Positions 1 through 9,618 are shown, counted from the stretch's first letter. The stretch: 64,000 bases of DNA from Mesorhizobium sp. WSM3860 (GCF_002294995.1 NZ_NSGF01000012.1:62001-126000), one strand, 5' to 3'. The notes: generated from the letters alone by a model not told the origin. Numbers and translations are program-made.

Positions 1-775
1 GCACGCCGCCGAGCGGAAACTGGTGTGATGGCGTCGCGTAAGCCAGACGGGCCGGCGGCAGCGCATCCGTCCTTAGCCCGTCAGCGTCGACCGCAACTGG
101 GACGGCGACGCCGCCGGCAGCCGTGAAGGCATGGTGGGCCAGCAGATAGCCCGGATTCTCGATCACGAACGGGTCGCCGGGGTCGAGCAGCAGCCGCGCG
201 CAGAGGTCGAGCCCTTGCTGTGAGCCGTTGACGATGACGATCTGGTCCGGCGCGCAGATGATGCCGCGAGCGCGCCAGAGATAGGTTTGAAGGGCGCTGC
301 GAAGAGCAAGCGATCCCTGTGGGTCGCCATAGCGCAACCGTGCGCCGCGCTGCAGAATGGCTTTGTTCGAGGCCCGTCGCCAAGCCAGCACCGGGAAGTC
401 CGCCCCGGACAGGTCGCCATAGCGGAAATCCGCAACCTTGGCCGGCTGCTGTTCCGCCGGCGGAGGCAAAGCCAGTAGCCTGCGCGCGAACGTCGAGAGG
501 TTGCGTGGCGAGGCAGCCGCGATGGGGGCCGCCCCTGACGGCCTCTCCAGTCCCGGAGCCACGATGGCACGCGCGCCTTGCCGGATGCTCAGATAGCCTT
601 CGGCGTCGAGCTGGTTGTAGGCCGCGGTCACCGTGGTTCGCGACGCGCCCCATTCGGCGGCAAAGGCGCGCGACGACGGCAGGCGATCGCCGGGCCGGTA
701 AACGCCGCTGTGGATCTGCGCCTTGATGGCCGCGATGATCCGGCGCGCCACGCCTTCCTGTTCCAACTGGACCAC
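1..775 (-). CDS. MocR/PdxR-like GntR-family regulator, C-terminus cut by window start
   Basis: About 258 N-terminal residues are present and the frame runs open off the left edge. Residues 1-75 form a GntR winged helix (GDRLPSSRAFAAEWGASRTT, followed by AAYNQLDAEGYL). From about residue 120 a class I aminotransferase-like fold begins, with FRYGDLSGADFP, RYGDPQGSLALR and IVNGSQQGLDL. This order is the MocR/PdxR layout, whose members are about 450-500 residues and use PLP as effector or structural cofactor. I chose the GTG at 773-775 because it sits just before the helix-turn-helix and no ATG lies upstream in frame. It is divergent from the PaiB-like gene, so control of that gene and of the LysE-like gene is a reasonable inference. 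Confidence 0.85.
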   Translation of the reverse strand, partial: MVQLEQEGVARRIIAAIKAQIHSGVYRPGDRLPSSRAFAAEWGASRTTVTAAYNQLDAEGYLSIRQGARAIVAPGLERPSGAAPIAAASPRNLSTFARRLLALPPPAEQQPAKVADFRYGDLSGADFPVLAWRRASNKAILQRGARLRYGDPQGSLALRSALQTYLWRARGIICAPDQIVIVNGSQQGLDLCARLLLDPGDPFVIENPGYLLAHHAFTAAGGVAVPVAVDADGLRTDALPPARLAYATPSHQFPLGGV

Positions 776-852
776 AGAAAACCTGCAAAACTGGATGTTC
801 CAAGCAAGCCAGCTTTCCGGCATCTTTCCATGCAATGCAAGGAGTTTTCGCC

Positions 853-1476
853 ATGTACATACCGCCCGCCTTCCGCGATGACGATCATGAGAGCCTTATG
901 GCTACGATCCGCGCGGCACGGCTGGCGACGCTGGCCACCGCCACGGCGGAAGGACCGCTGGCGACGCCGTTGCCGCTTTTGCTCAACGAGAGCGAGGGCG
1001 AGCATGGCACGATCTACGGCCATGTCGCGAAGGCAAACCCGCAGTGGCGCGCACCGGTGCTGGGCGATGGCCTGGCGATCTTCATGGGGCCGGACGCTTA
1101 CGTGACGCCGGCCTGGTACCAGACCAAGCAGGAGACCGGAAAGGTGGTGCCGACTTGGAACTACCTCGCCGTTCATGCCTATGGGCCGATCGAATTCTTC
1201 GAGGATGCCGACAGGCTGCTCGAGATCGTCACGCGCCTGACCAATCTCCACGAAGGCGGACGCCCCTCGCCCTGGTCCGTATCGGACGCGCCGCCGGATT
1301 TCATCCAGGCGCAACTCAAAGGCATTGTCGGTTTGCGCATGCCGATCACGCGGCTCGATGGCAAGCGCAAGATGAGCCAGAACCGCAACGCGGCCGATCG
1401 CGCCGGCGTCGCGACTGGTCTAGCAGCGAGCGACCGGCCTTCCGACCGTGAAGTCGCCGCTCTCATCCCGTCGTGA
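853..1476 (+). CDS. FMN-binding PaiB-family protein
   Basis: A protein of 207 residues that matches the PaiB / FMN-binding split-barrel family, which is usually 200-210 residues. It begins MYIPPAFRDDD, as family members do, and has the typical LATLATATAEGPLATPLPL strand pair, the AYVTPAWY segment, VPTWNYLAVHAYG, and the C-terminal GLRMPITRLDGKRKMSQNR. The chosen ATG has a good Shine-Dalgarno (AAGGAG) about seven bases upstream; an in-frame start 18 bases earlier lacks one. In Bacillus, PaiB was described with sporulation and protease repression, but most homologues are simply flavin-binding proteins of unknown substrate. It faces the MocR-like gene and probably shares its promoter region. Confidence 0.9.
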   Translation: MYIPPAFRDDDHESLMATIRAARLATLATATAEGPLATPLPLLLNESEGEHGTIYGHVAKANPQWRAPVLGDGLAIFMGPDAYVTPAWYQTKQETGKVVPTWNYLAVHAYGPIEFFEDADRLLEIVTRLTNLHEGGRPSPWSVSDAPPDFIQAQLKGIVGLRMPITRLDGKRKMSQNRNAADRAGVATGLAASDRPSDREVAALIPS

Positions 1477-1510
1477 ACTCGCCCCCTCCACGTCCGCAGC
1501 CGGTATCATC

Positions 1511-2161
1511 ATGCCCGACCTGACCCAGTTCGCCCTGTACTTCGCCGCGGCGTTCCTGCTCGCCATCACGCCCGGACCGGGCATTTTCTATGTCGCGGCG
1601 CGCACGCTGGGCGGAGGGCGCGCCGAAGGCATCGCCTCCAGTTTCGGGACGGGCCTGGGCGGCATGGTTCACGTGCTTGCCGGAAGCCTGGGCGTTTCCG
1701 CCCTCGTGCTCGCGAGCGCCGAACTCTTCACGGCGCTGAAGCTGATCGGCGCCGTCTACCTCGTCTGGCTCGGCTTGCGCACCTTCCAGTCCGCCCGCCG
1801 CGAGGCAAAGACAATGCTGGAAGGTGGCGCGCCGACGCCCGCGGCCGGCGCTGGCCGAGCGTTTCGCGAAGGGGTGCTGGTCGAGGCCCTAAACCCGAAG
1901 ACGGCCGCCTTCTTCCTGGCCTTCATTCCGCAGTTCGTGGACCTCGGCGCCGGCCATGTCGCCTTGCAGTTCATGGCCCTCGGTTTCGTGTCGGTGACGC
2001 TCAACACGCTGGCCGATGTCGTGGTGGCATTCGCGGCCGGCCGTATCAGGGAAGGCGCGGCGGGCCGTTCCGGCAGCATACGCCGGATGCGGGAGGTGTC
2101 CGGCGGCGCGCTGATCGCGCTCGGCATCGGGCTCGCGGTAGCCAAGCGCCCTGCCCTATGA
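1511..2161 (+). CDS. LysE/RhtB-family amino acid exporter
   Basis: About 216 residues with five to six hydrophobic segments, the usual size and layout of LysE/RhtB exporters in the inner membrane. The N-terminus FLLAITPGPGIFYVAARTLGGGRAEGI carries the family signature (TPGP followed by a glycine-rich stretch), and a second signature lies at VEALNPKTAAFFLAFIPQF. The substrate cannot be told from sequence; amino acids or small zwitterions are usual. The ATG at MPDLTQF was chosen over an in-frame start 63 bases upstream because the hydrophobic N-terminal helix begins right after it. It lies 34 bases after the PaiB-like gene on the same strand and is probably cotranscribed with it. Confidence 0.9.
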   Translation: MPDLTQFALYFAAAFLLAITPGPGIFYVAARTLGGGRAEGIASSFGTGLGGMVHVLAGSLGVSALVLASAELFTALKLIGAVYLVWLGLRTFQSARREAKTMLEGGAPTPAAGAGRAFREGVLVEALNPKTAAFFLAFIPQFVDLGAGHVALQFMALGFVSVTLNTLADVVVAFAAGRIREGAAGRSGSIRRMREVSGGALIALGIGLAVAKRPAL

Positions 2162-2195
2162 CTGCCGGGCCTCAGTTGGGCGATATGAGGCCCAC

Positions 2196-3719
2196 TTACC
2201 GCCCGCGCGCCAGGCTGCCCAGAATCCCGCGCACGATCGCGCGGCCGACGGAGGAACCGACCGAGCGCACCACCGATTTGATCGCGGCTTCGGCCACAGT
2301 CTGGCGGTTGGAGGACCGGCGGCCCGACCCTCCCAATACATCCTCGAAGCCCGGAATCGTCCAGCGAGAGCCGCCGGTGCCCGCCTGCTGCGCCTGCGCT
2401 TCGGCGTCCTGCGCCTCCTTGGTCTTCTTCTGCAGGATCTCGAAAGCCGATTCGCGATCGACCGCTTGGTCGTACAGCCCAGCGACCGGGCTCTCGGCGA
2501 GAACCTTGCGGCGCTCGTCCGGTGTGATCGACCCAAGCCGCGAGGATGGCGGGCGAATCAATGTGCGCTGGACCATGGCCGGCACGCCCTTGTCCTCCAG
2601 CATCGAGACCAGCGCCTCGCCGGTGGCGAGCTGGGTAATCGCGGTGGCGCAGTCGAAATCCGGGTTGGGCCGGAAGGTGTCGGCCGCCGTTCGCACCGCC
2701 TGCTGCTCGCGCGGCGTATAGGCGCGCAACGCGTGCTGCACGCGGTTGCCGAGCTGGGCCAAAACCTTTTCCGGAATGTCGAGCGGGTTCTGGGTGACGA
2801 AATAGACGCCGACGCCTTTGGAGCGGATCAGCCGCACCACTTGCTCGACGCGATCAACCAGCACCTTCGGCGCGTCCTCGAACAAAAGATGCGCCTCGTC
2901 GAAGAAGAAGACCAGCTTCGGCCGCTCGAGATCGCCGACCTCGGGCAGTTCCTCAAACAGCTCCGACATCAGCCAGAGCAGGAAAGTGGCGTAGAGCCTG
3001 GGATTCATCATCAGCTTGTCGGCGGCCAGAACGCTGATCGCGCCGCGGCCATCGCGGGTGGTGCGCATCAAATCGGCGATGCGCAGTGCCGGTTCGGCGA
3101 AGAAGTTCGCGGCGCCCTGCTGCTCAAGCACCAGAAGCGTGCGCTGGATAGCGCCGACGGAAGGCTTGGTGACATTGCCATAACGGGCGCTGAGCTCGTC
3201 GGCGCGCTCGGCAATGTTGGCGAGCAGCGCCTGCAGATCTTTGAGATCAAGCAGCAGCAGGCCCTCTTCGTCAGCGATGCGGAAGGCGATGTTCATGACA
3301 CCTTCCTGCGCTTCGGTGAGGTTCATCAGCCGCGACAAAAGCAGCGGCCCCATTTCCGAGATGGTCGCACGGATCGGGTGACCCTGCTCGCCGAACAGAT
3401 CCCAGAAGATGACCGGGAATTCCTGAAACTGATAGGGATCGAGCTTCACCTGCTCTGCACGCTTGACCAGGAAATCCTTAGCCTCGCCCATGATGGCGAT
3501 GCCCGAAAGGTCGCCCTTGATGTCGGCGCAGAAGACGGGAACGCCGGCATTCGAAAAGCCCTCGGCCAAGATCTGCAGGCTGACCGTCTTGCCGGTGCCC
3601 GTGGCGCCGGTAATCAGGCCGTGGCGGTTGCCGTAGCGCAGCAGGAGCTCCTCAGCGCGCTGATAGGAATCGTCAGGCTTGCGGCTGGCGCCGATGAAGA
3701 TGCTGGTGTCGTCAGCCAT
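2196..3719 (-). CDS. HerA-like ATPase (DUF853 / YjgR family)
   Basis: A soluble ATPase of 507 residues in the HerA-FtsK superfamily, DUF853/YjgR branch. The Walker A motif GATGTGKT is at residues 38-45, and the Walker B motif LVFFFDEAHLLF lies about residue 270. A sensor-like segment VYFVTQNPLDIPEKVLAQLGNRVQHALRAYTPREQ follows, typical of this family. The C-terminal 90 residues are low-complexity (Ala/Gln, then Arg/Gly/Ser) and end in GILGSLARGR. The cellular role of YjgR-type proteins is not settled; a DNA-translocase relation is by homology only. It is divergent from mutA with 266 bases between the starts, in which I see no other gene. Confidence 0.92.
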   Translation of the reverse strand: MADDTSIFIGASRKPDDSYQRAEELLLRYGNRHGLITGATGTGKTVSLQILAEGFSNAGVPVFCADIKGDLSGIAIMGEAKDFLVKRAEQVKLDPYQFQEFPVIFWDLFGEQGHPIRATISEMGPLLLSRLMNLTEAQEGVMNIAFRIADEEGLLLLDLKDLQALLANIAERADELSARYGNVTKPSVGAIQRTLLVLEQQGAANFFAEPALRIADLMRTTRDGRGAISVLAADKLMMNPRLYATFLLWLMSELFEELPEVGDLERPKLVFFFDEAHLLFEDAPKVLVDRVEQVVRLIRSKGVGVYFVTQNPLDIPEKVLAQLGNRVQHALRAYTPREQQAVRTAADTFRPNPDFDCATAITQLATGEALVSMLEDKGVPAMVQRTLIRPPSSRLGSITPDERRKVLAESPVAGLYDQAVDRESAFEILQKKTKEAQDAEAQAQQAGTGGSRWTIPGFEDVLGGSGRRSSNRQTVAEAAIKSVVRSVGSSVGRAIVRGILGSLARGR

Positions 3720-3985
3720 TTTCCGGTCTCCGCAATCTCTTGGGTCAAAAACGCCCGGCCTGATGGAGGATAGTAACGCGATCGGCGCGCGACAATGCCC
3801 ACTATCAAATTTGGGCTACTCGAACTTGAGGCTGCCATCGAAATCACCTTACTGAGCTTGCGGATTTTGCGCATGTTTGGCAATCGGTTAGCGGCTCCCG
3901 GAACAACCGCGACGGATGTCGCATTGTGATCTCCGACGGGGGACCTTAGACTGGTGGCTGATGCGGCGGAGAGACGAGGAGTGCG

Positions 3986-5428
3986 ATGGGCGCCGGCGCC
4001 TTGACTAGCGATATCGACCTTCCAAACCCAGACGCCAAGCGCTGGCTGGCGCTGGCGGAAAAAGCGCTTGCCGGCGGCTCTTTCGAGGAGAAGCTTGTTT
4101 CGCACACCGATGACGCCATCCGCATCGAGCCGCTCAGCGAGCGGTCGACCACAGCCGAGCCGCTGGTGCGCACCAATCCGAAATCGCCATGGATCGTCAG
4201 CCAGCGCATCGACGATCCGGATATCGCCCGCGCCAGCGCCCAGGCGCTGGAGGACATCGCCGAGGGCGCGACCGGCCTGTCGCTGGTTTTCGAGGGCGCG
4301 CCGAATGCCTTCGGCTACGGGCTGCCGAGAACCGCGGAGGCGCTGGAAACGGTGCTCGACGGCGTGCCGCTCAACCGGGCGCAGGTGCGCATCGATGCGC
4401 ATCCGTGGAGCCGCGCCGTGGCGGATTGGCTGCTCGCCTTCCTGACCCGGCGCCGCTCCGATCCATCGAAGCTCAACCTTTCCTTCGGCATCGACCCGGC
4501 GGCGATCTTCGCCGGCACCGGACGGCTGCGCACCTCGATCGAGGCGCTGCAGGAGTCAATGCCGCAATCGCTGGCGCATTTCTTCTCAATGGGCGTGCCC
4601 GGCGTGCTGCTCGAAGCGGACGGCCGCGTCTTCCACAATGCCGGCGCCACCGAGGCGCAGGAGCTCGGCACGATGATGGCTTCCGCCGTGTCCTATCTCA
4701 GGATGTTCGAGAAGGCGCGCCAGCCGCTGGTCTATGCCGCGCCGTACATCGGCTTTGCCCTCAGCGTCGACCAGGACCAGTTCCTGTCGATGGCCAAGGT
4801 GCGGGCGTTGCGCAAGCTCTGGGCGCGGCTCCAGGAAGTCTGCTCGATCCCGGCCTCGACGGCAAACGTCCACGCCGAGACCTCCTATCGCATGATAGCG
4901 ACGGCGGATCCGGAAACCAACATCCTGCGCACCGCGATTGCCGCTTTTGCCGCGGCGACCGGCGGCGCTGATTCCGTCTCGATCCTGCCGCACACCATCG
5001 CGCATGGACTGCCGGCCGGTTTTGCCCGCCGCGTCGCCCGCAACGCGCAGCTGATCCTGGCGCATGAGAGCCATGTCCATCACGTGGCCGATCCGGCCAG
5101 CGGCTCCGGAGCAGTCGAGGCGCTGACCGACCATCTTTGCGCCGCTGCCTGGGAAGAATTCCAACGCATCGAGGCCGAGGGCGGCGTGCTCAACAGCCTG
5201 CAGCAGGGCTATATCCAGAACCGTGTGCAGACGGCCGCCGCGAAGCGCAATGCCGCCTTTCGGGCGGGTGAACGCGGCATCATCGGCACCACCTTGTTCC
5301 GCACCGGCAGCGAGCGTCCCGTCGAGACATTGAAAGCCGAACGCCGGCCCGCGCTGACAGAGGGCGTGGCAACCTGCGAGCCGCTGTTTCCGGTGCGCAT
5401 CGATCAGTCGATCGGAGCCGGCTCATGA
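3986..5428 (+). CDS. mutA: Methylmalonyl-CoA mutase small (beta) subunit
   Basis: The non-catalytic partner of adenosylcobalamin-dependent methylmalonyl-CoA mutase, 480 residues. It resembles the large subunit throughout the TIM-barrel part (for example FFSMGVPGVLLEADGRVFHNAGATEAQELGTMMASAVSYLRMFE, ANVHAETSYRMIATADPETNILRTAIAAFAAATGGADSVSILPH) but ends shortly after and has no cobalamin-binding DxHxxG segment. It overlaps the large-subunit gene by four bases (ATGA), which implies translational coupling and a 1:1 complex. The pathway interconverts methylmalonyl-CoA and succinyl-CoA, linking propionyl-CoA oxidation and PHB-related carbon flow to the TCA cycle. A separate small subunit is typical of heterodimeric mutases. 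Confidence 0.95.
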   Translation: MGAGALTSDIDLPNPDAKRWLALAEKALAGGSFEEKLVSHTDDAIRIEPLSERSTTAEPLVRTNPKSPWIVSQRIDDPDIARASAQALEDIAEGATGLSLVFEGAPNAFGYGLPRTAEALETVLDGVPLNRAQVRIDAHPWSRAVADWLLAFLTRRRSDPSKLNLSFGIDPAAIFAGTGRLRTSIEALQESMPQSLAHFFSMGVPGVLLEADGRVFHNAGATEAQELGTMMASAVSYLRMFEKARQPLVYAAPYIGFALSVDQDQFLSMAKVRALRKLWARLQEVCSIPASTANVHAETSYRMIATADPETNILRTAIAAFAAATGGADSVSILPHTIAHGLPAGFARRVARNAQLILAHESHVHHVADPASGSGAVEALTDHLCAAAWEEFQRIEAEGGVLNSLQQGYIQNRVQTAAAKRNAAFRAGERGIIGTTLFRTGSERPVETLKAERRPALTEGVATCEPLFPVRIDQSIGAGS

Positions 5429-7548
5429 TCCCGGATTTCAGCCAGATCGGCTGGTCGGCGCCGCGCCGCGCGCCGGTCGATCTCAAGGGCCAGCGGATGA
5501 CGCCGGAAGGCATCGGCGTGAAACACCTCTACACGCAGGGCGACCTCAAGGGCCTGGCCAATCTCGACACCTATCCGGGCCTGCCGCCCTTCGTGCGCGG
5601 CCCCTACCCGACCATGTATGTCCAGCAGCCCTGGACCATCCGGCAATATGCCGGCTTCTCGACGGCGGAGGAATCCAACGCTTTCTACCGGCGCAACCTC
5701 GCGGCCGGCCAGAAGGGCCTGTCGGTTGCCTTCGACCTCGCCACACATCGCGGCTATGACAGCGACCACCCGCGCGTCGCCGGCGATGTCGGCATGGCGG
5801 GCGTGGCGATCGATTCCATCCTCGACATGCGCCAGCTGTTCGACGGCATTCCGCTCAACGAGATGACGGTGTCGATGACCATGAACGGCGCCGTGCTGCC
5901 GATCATGGCGCTTTATATCGTGGCGGCGGAGGAACAGCGGGTCGCGCAGAAGGACCTCGCCGGCACCATTCAGAACGACATTCTGAAGGAGTTCATGGTC
6001 CGCAACACCTACATCTATCCGCCGGAGCCTTCGATGCGGATCGTGTCGGACATCTTCGCCTACACCTCGCGGCACATGCCGAAGTTCAATTCGATCTCGA
6101 TCTCCGGCTATCACATGCAGGAGGCCGGCGCGACGGCCGACCTCGAGCTCGCCTACACGATCGCCGACGGCATCGAATATGCGCGCGCCGGCGTGGCCGC
6201 CGGGCTCGATATCGACCGCTTCGCGCCGCGCCTTTCCTTCTTCTGGGCGATCGGCATGAACTTCTTCATGGAGGTCGCCAAGCTCAGGGCGGCGCGGCTG
6301 CTCTGGTCGAGCCTGATGAAGAAGAATTTTGCGCCAAAGGACGAGCGCTCGCTGTCGCTGCGCACCCATTGCCAGACGTCGGGCTGGTCGCTGACGGCGC
6401 AGGATCCCTACAACAACATCACGCGCACGATGATCGAGGCGATGGCGGCAACGCAGGGTCACACCCAGTCGCTGCACACCAACTCCTTCGACGAGGCGAT
6501 GGCGCTGCCGACCGACCATTCGGCCCGCATTGCGCGCAACACGCAGCTCATCCTGCAAAAGGAATCCGGCACCACGCGCATTATCGACCCGTGGGGCGGC
6601 TCGGCCTATGTCGAGCGGCTGACGCATGATCTGGCGGCCCGCGCGCTCGCCCATATCGAGGAGGTGGAAAACCTCGGCGGCATGGCGGCGGCTATCGAGA
6701 AAGGCATTCCGAAGCTGCGCATCGAGGAAGCGGCGGCGCGCACCCAGGCGCGCATCGATTCCGGCGAGCAGGTGCTGGTCGGCGTCAATGCGCATCGCCC
6801 GGCAGCCGATATCGAGGTCGATGTGCTTAAGATCGACAATGCCGAGGTCAAGGCCCGGCAATTGGCGAAGCTGCAGCGGCTGAAGGGCACGCGCGATGTC
6901 TCCGCCCTGGAGCATGCCCTAACCGCCCTCACCCGCGCGGCTGAAGGCGGCGAGAACCTGCTCGAATTCGCGATCCGCGCGGCGCGGGCCAATGCGACCG
7001 TCGGCGAGATCTCCCTGGCGCTGGAGAAGGTGTTCGGCCGCCATGCAGCCACCGTCCAGACAATCTCGGGCGTCTATCGCGATGCGCTCGGCGACAATCC
7101 TGCGGTCGACCGGCTCAAGGAAAAGCTCGAGGCGTTCGAGAAGAAATCCGGCGCGAAGCCGCGCATCCTGGTTGCCAAGATGGGCCAGGACGGGCACGAC
7201 CGCGGCCAGAAGGTGATCGCCAGCGCCTTCGCCGATCTCGGCTTCGACGTCACCGTCGGACCGATGTTCCAGACGCCGGACGAGATCGCCAAGCTGGCGG
7301 TCCAGCACGATGTCGACATCATCGGCGCCTCCTCGCTCGCCGCCGGACATCTGACGCTCATCCCCGAGCTCAAGGAGGCGCTGAGGAAACTCGGCCATGG
7401 CGACATGCTGATCGTCGCCGGCGGCGTCATCCCGCCGCAGGATTATGACGCGGTGCTGAAGGCTGGGGCGGCGGAAATCTTCCCGCCGGGCACCGTCATC
7501 CCGCAAGCGGCGGACAGGCTGATGGATCGGTTGATGGCCGATCGGTAA
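5425..7548 (+). CDS. mutB: Methylmalonyl-CoA mutase large (alpha) subunit
   Basis: The catalytic subunit, 707 residues. The N-terminal barrel carries GPYPTMYVQQPWTIRQYAGFSTAEESN, the FDLATHRGYDSDHPRV substrate region and SGYHMQEAGAT. The C-terminal cobalamin domain begins near residue 575 with PRILVAKMGQDGHDRG, where His591 of the D-x-H-x-x-G motif is the predicted lower cobalt ligand; SSLAAGH and the closing GGVIPPQDYD complete the domain. Length and order match bacterial MutB/BhbA. It is coupled to mutA by an ATGA overlap. A 10-bp hairpin about 10 bases after the stop separates it from the convergent GreA/GreB-like gene. Confidence 0.97.
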   Translation: MIPDFSQIGWSAPRRAPVDLKGQRMTPEGIGVKHLYTQGDLKGLANLDTYPGLPPFVRGPYPTMYVQQPWTIRQYAGFSTAEESNAFYRRNLAAGQKGLSVAFDLATHRGYDSDHPRVAGDVGMAGVAIDSILDMRQLFDGIPLNEMTVSMTMNGAVLPIMALYIVAAEEQRVAQKDLAGTIQNDILKEFMVRNTYIYPPEPSMRIVSDIFAYTSRHMPKFNSISISGYHMQEAGATADLELAYTIADGIEYARAGVAAGLDIDRFAPRLSFFWAIGMNFFMEVAKLRAARLLWSSLMKKNFAPKDERSLSLRTHCQTSGWSLTAQDPYNNITRTMIEAMAATQGHTQSLHTNSFDEAMALPTDHSARIARNTQLILQKESGTTRIIDPWGGSAYVERLTHDLAARALAHIEEVENLGGMAAAIEKGIPKLRIEEAAARTQARIDSGEQVLVGVNAHRPAADIEVDVLKIDNAEVKARQLAKLQRLKGTRDVSALEHALTALTRAAEGGENLLEFAIRAARANATVGEISLALEKVFGRHAATVQTISGVYRDALGDNPAVDRLKEKLEAFEKKSGAKPRILVAKMGQDGHDRGQKVIASAFADLGFDVTVGPMFQTPDEIAKLAVQHDVDIIGASSLAAGHLTLIPELKEALRKLGHGDMLIVAGGVIPPQDYDAVLKAGAAEIFPPGTVIPQAADRLMDRLMADR

Positions 7549-7556
7549 GGCTCTTG

Positions 7557-7586
7557 CCGATTTGCCTGCCCGTTTCGGCAAATCGG
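7557..7586. terminator. Hairpin between convergent mutB and GreA/GreB-like genes
   Basis: A perfect 10-bp inverted repeat (CCGATTTGCC / GGCAAATCGG) with a 10-base loop. It lies just past the mutB stop and 69 bases before the end of the convergent gene. There is no run of T on either side, so intrinsic termination is possible but not certain; it may act on both strands. Confidence 0.5.
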
Positions 7587-7654
7587 CGCAATCGCTGGGG
7601 ATCGGCTACAGCCTGCCCACCTCGCTGACCGGTCAAAATCTCTGCGCTCGAGGG

Positions 7655-8137
7655 CTAACTCTCGGCCCTGTCCGAAAGCTTGACGATCTCCCATTCCTTC
7701 CCGTTGACGGCAACGACCTCGCCGACCTTTTTGCCGAACAGGGCCATCGCCATCGGCGAGACATGGGAGATGCTGCCTTTCGACGGGTTGGCCTCGTCCT
7801 CGCCGACGATGCGCCAGTGGACCTTTTTGCCGTCGCCGTTTTCCAACGTGACGCCCATGCCGAAGCGGACCACATTGCTGCCGGACTCCGGCACCGAAAG
7901 CTCCGCGCTCTCGCGCCGCGCGGTCCAGTAGCGCAGGTCGCGGGACACGATTGCGAGGCGCTCGCGATCGCCGCGTCTTTCGGCCTTGGCCATCTGATCT
8001 CGCAGTTCGGCGAGGTTCTCTTCGATCATCGCGAGTCCCCGCTCCGTTACCAGATTGCGGTGCGGACTGATCGGCCGTTCGCCGACACCGGCAATGGCGT
8101 TTTCGCTGTCTTCCTCGCGGGTGAAAGCTCTACTCAT
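7655..8137 (-). CDS. GreA/GreB-family transcription elongation factor
   Basis: A protein of 160 residues with the two-domain Gre architecture. An N-terminal helical hairpin (RNLVTERGLAMIEENLAELRDQMAKAERRGDRERLAIVSRDLRYW) would enter the RNA polymerase secondary channel. The C-terminal FKBP-like domain contains VVRFGMGVTLENGDGKKVHWRIVGEDEANPSKGSISHVSPMAMALFGKKVGEVV, matching the Gre C-terminal signature. Gre factors stimulate transcript cleavage by backtracked polymerase. The basic 20-residue N-terminal extension resembles rhizobial GreB-like accessory copies more than housekeeping GreA, so a second greA elsewhere is likely. It is divergent from the Tat-exported gene. Confidence 0.88.
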   Translation of the reverse strand: MSRAFTREEDSENAIAGVGERPISPHRNLVTERGLAMIEENLAELRDQMAKAERRGDRERLAIVSRDLRYWTARRESAELSVPESGSNVVRFGMGVTLENGDGKKVHWRIVGEDEANPSKGSISHVSPMAMALFGKKVGEVVAVNGKEWEIVKLSDRAES

Positions 8138-8241
8138 AACATGAACTTAAGCTTGGTGAGGCAACTGCACAAGCGGTTTGCCTAAGCCTGCCCTGGCACG
8201 ATTCCTGCGATGGAGCGGTCGAAACGCCAGGACCTGTGCCG

Positions 8242-9618
8242 ATGTTGAACAGACGAACGCTGCTTGCCCGCACCGCCGGCCTCGCCGCTGCCGGGCTCTT
8301 TGCCGGCAAGGCATCGGCGAAGATGCTGCCCGGCATCGAGAAGGCCGCGATGCGCGGCTCTATCAACGCCATCGAAATCGGCGTGCAGCCGGGCGCGCTG
8401 GACGACCAGAGCAAGGCCTTCGCCACGATGCTCAGCGACGCTAGCGACCGCGATGCGCCGGTGTTTCTGCCGCCCGGCACCTATCTTGTCTCCAACCTGA
8501 AGCTGCCTGCCCGCGTGCGCCTTTCGGGCGTCCCCGGCGCGACCCGCATCGTCTATGGCGGCAACGGCCACCTGATGATGGCCGAACAGGCCGAGCATAT
8601 CGAGCTCAGCGGGCTGGTGCTGGACGGCAGCAACCGCTGGCTGGCCGACTATACGCAAGGGCTGCTCGATCTGCGCCGTGTCGCGCATCTCGCCATCGAC
8701 AATTGCCAGGTAACAGGCAGCGGCAAAAACGGGCTGGCGCTGGAACATGTTGCCGGCCGCATCGGGCGCTGCGATGTTTCGGGCGCGGCGGATGCCGGCA
8801 TCTATTCGGTCGAGGCCGGCGGGCTGGAGATTTCGGGCAATACCGTCTCAGATTGCGCCAATGGCGGCATTCTGGTGCATCGCTGGCAACCGGCCGAGGA
8901 CGGCACCATCGTCAGCGGCAATCGCGTGCAGCGCATCGGCGCGAGGAGCGGCGGCACCGGCCAGAACGGCAACGGCATAAACGCCTTCCGCGCCGGCAAT
9001 GTCATCATCTCCGCCAACGTCGTCTCGGACTGCGCCTTCTCGGCGATCCGCGCCAACAGCTCCAGCAATCTGCAGATCGCCGGCAACACCTGCTCGCGCT
9101 CGGGCGAGACGGGGATTTATTCGGAATTCTCCTTCGAGGGCGCGATCCTCAGCAACAATCTGGTCGACGGTGCCGCCAACGGCATCTCGATCGTCAACTT
9201 CAACGAAGGCGGCCGCATGGCCGTGTGCGCGAACAACATTGTGCGCAACCTCTCGACCGTCGGCCCCTACACCGCCGAGCCGCCAGGCTTCGGCGTGGGC
9301 ATCAGCGCCGAGGCCGATACCTCCGTCTCCGGCAATGTGGTGGAGAACGCGCCACTCTACGGCATGCAGCTCGGCTGGGGACCTTATCTGCGCAATGTGG
9401 TTGCAACGGGCAACATCATCCGTAAGTCCGGCACGGGCATCGTCGTCAGCGTCGTCGAGGGTTCCGGCAGCGCCGTCATTTCGGACAACATCATCGACGC
9501 CGCGCAGAACGGCGCCATTATCGGCCAGCGCTGGGCCAATCCGGTGACGGGCGATCTGGCAGGATCAACCTATACCGGCTACGCGCATCTGACCGTCGAG
9601 CGGAATAAGGTGAGTTAG
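8242..9618 (+). CDS. Tat-exported right-handed beta-helix repeat protein (TIGR03808-like)
   Basis: About 458 residues. The N-terminus MLNRRTLLARTAGLAAAGLFAGKASA is a twin-arginine signal peptide, so folded export to the periplasm is expected. The rest is a run of parallel beta-helix coils with repeated patterns such as ISGNTVSDCANGGILVHRW, IAGNTCSRSGETGIY and VSGNVVENAPLYGMQL, as in TIGR03808 proteins of rhizobia. Such helices often bind or cleave polysaccharide, but no catalytic residues can be assigned here. I chose the ATG because an AGGA sequence lies about nine bases upstream; a GTG six bases earlier is too close to it. Its stop overlaps the stop region of the convergent asparaginase gene by four bases. 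Confidence 0.85.
   Translation: MLNRRTLLARTAGLAAAGLFAGKASAKMLPGIEKAAMRGSINAIEIGVQPGALDDQSKAFATMLSDASDRDAPVFLPPGTYLVSNLKLPARVRLSGVPGATRIVYGGNGHLMMAEQAEHIELSGLVLDGSNRWLADYTQGLLDLRRVAHLAIDNCQVTGSGKNGLALEHVAGRIGRCDVSGAADAGIYSVEAGGLEISGNTVSDCANGGILVHRWQPAEDGTIVSGNRVQRIGARSGGTGQNGNGINAFRAGNVIISANVVSDCAFSAIRANSSSNLQIAGNTCSRSGETGIYSEFSFEGAILSNNLVDGAANGISIVNFNEGGRMAVCANNIVRNLSTVGPYTAEPPGFGVGISAEADTSVSGNVVENAPLYGMQLGWGPYLRNVVATGNIIRKSGTGIVVSVVEGSGSAVISDNIIDAAQNGAIIGQRWANPVTGDLAGSTYTGYAHLTVERNKVS

Noticed and set aside
2466..3773. Plus-strand frame of 435 codons over the HerA-like gene
   Set aside because: No domain, antisense to an intact ATPase with Walker motifs.
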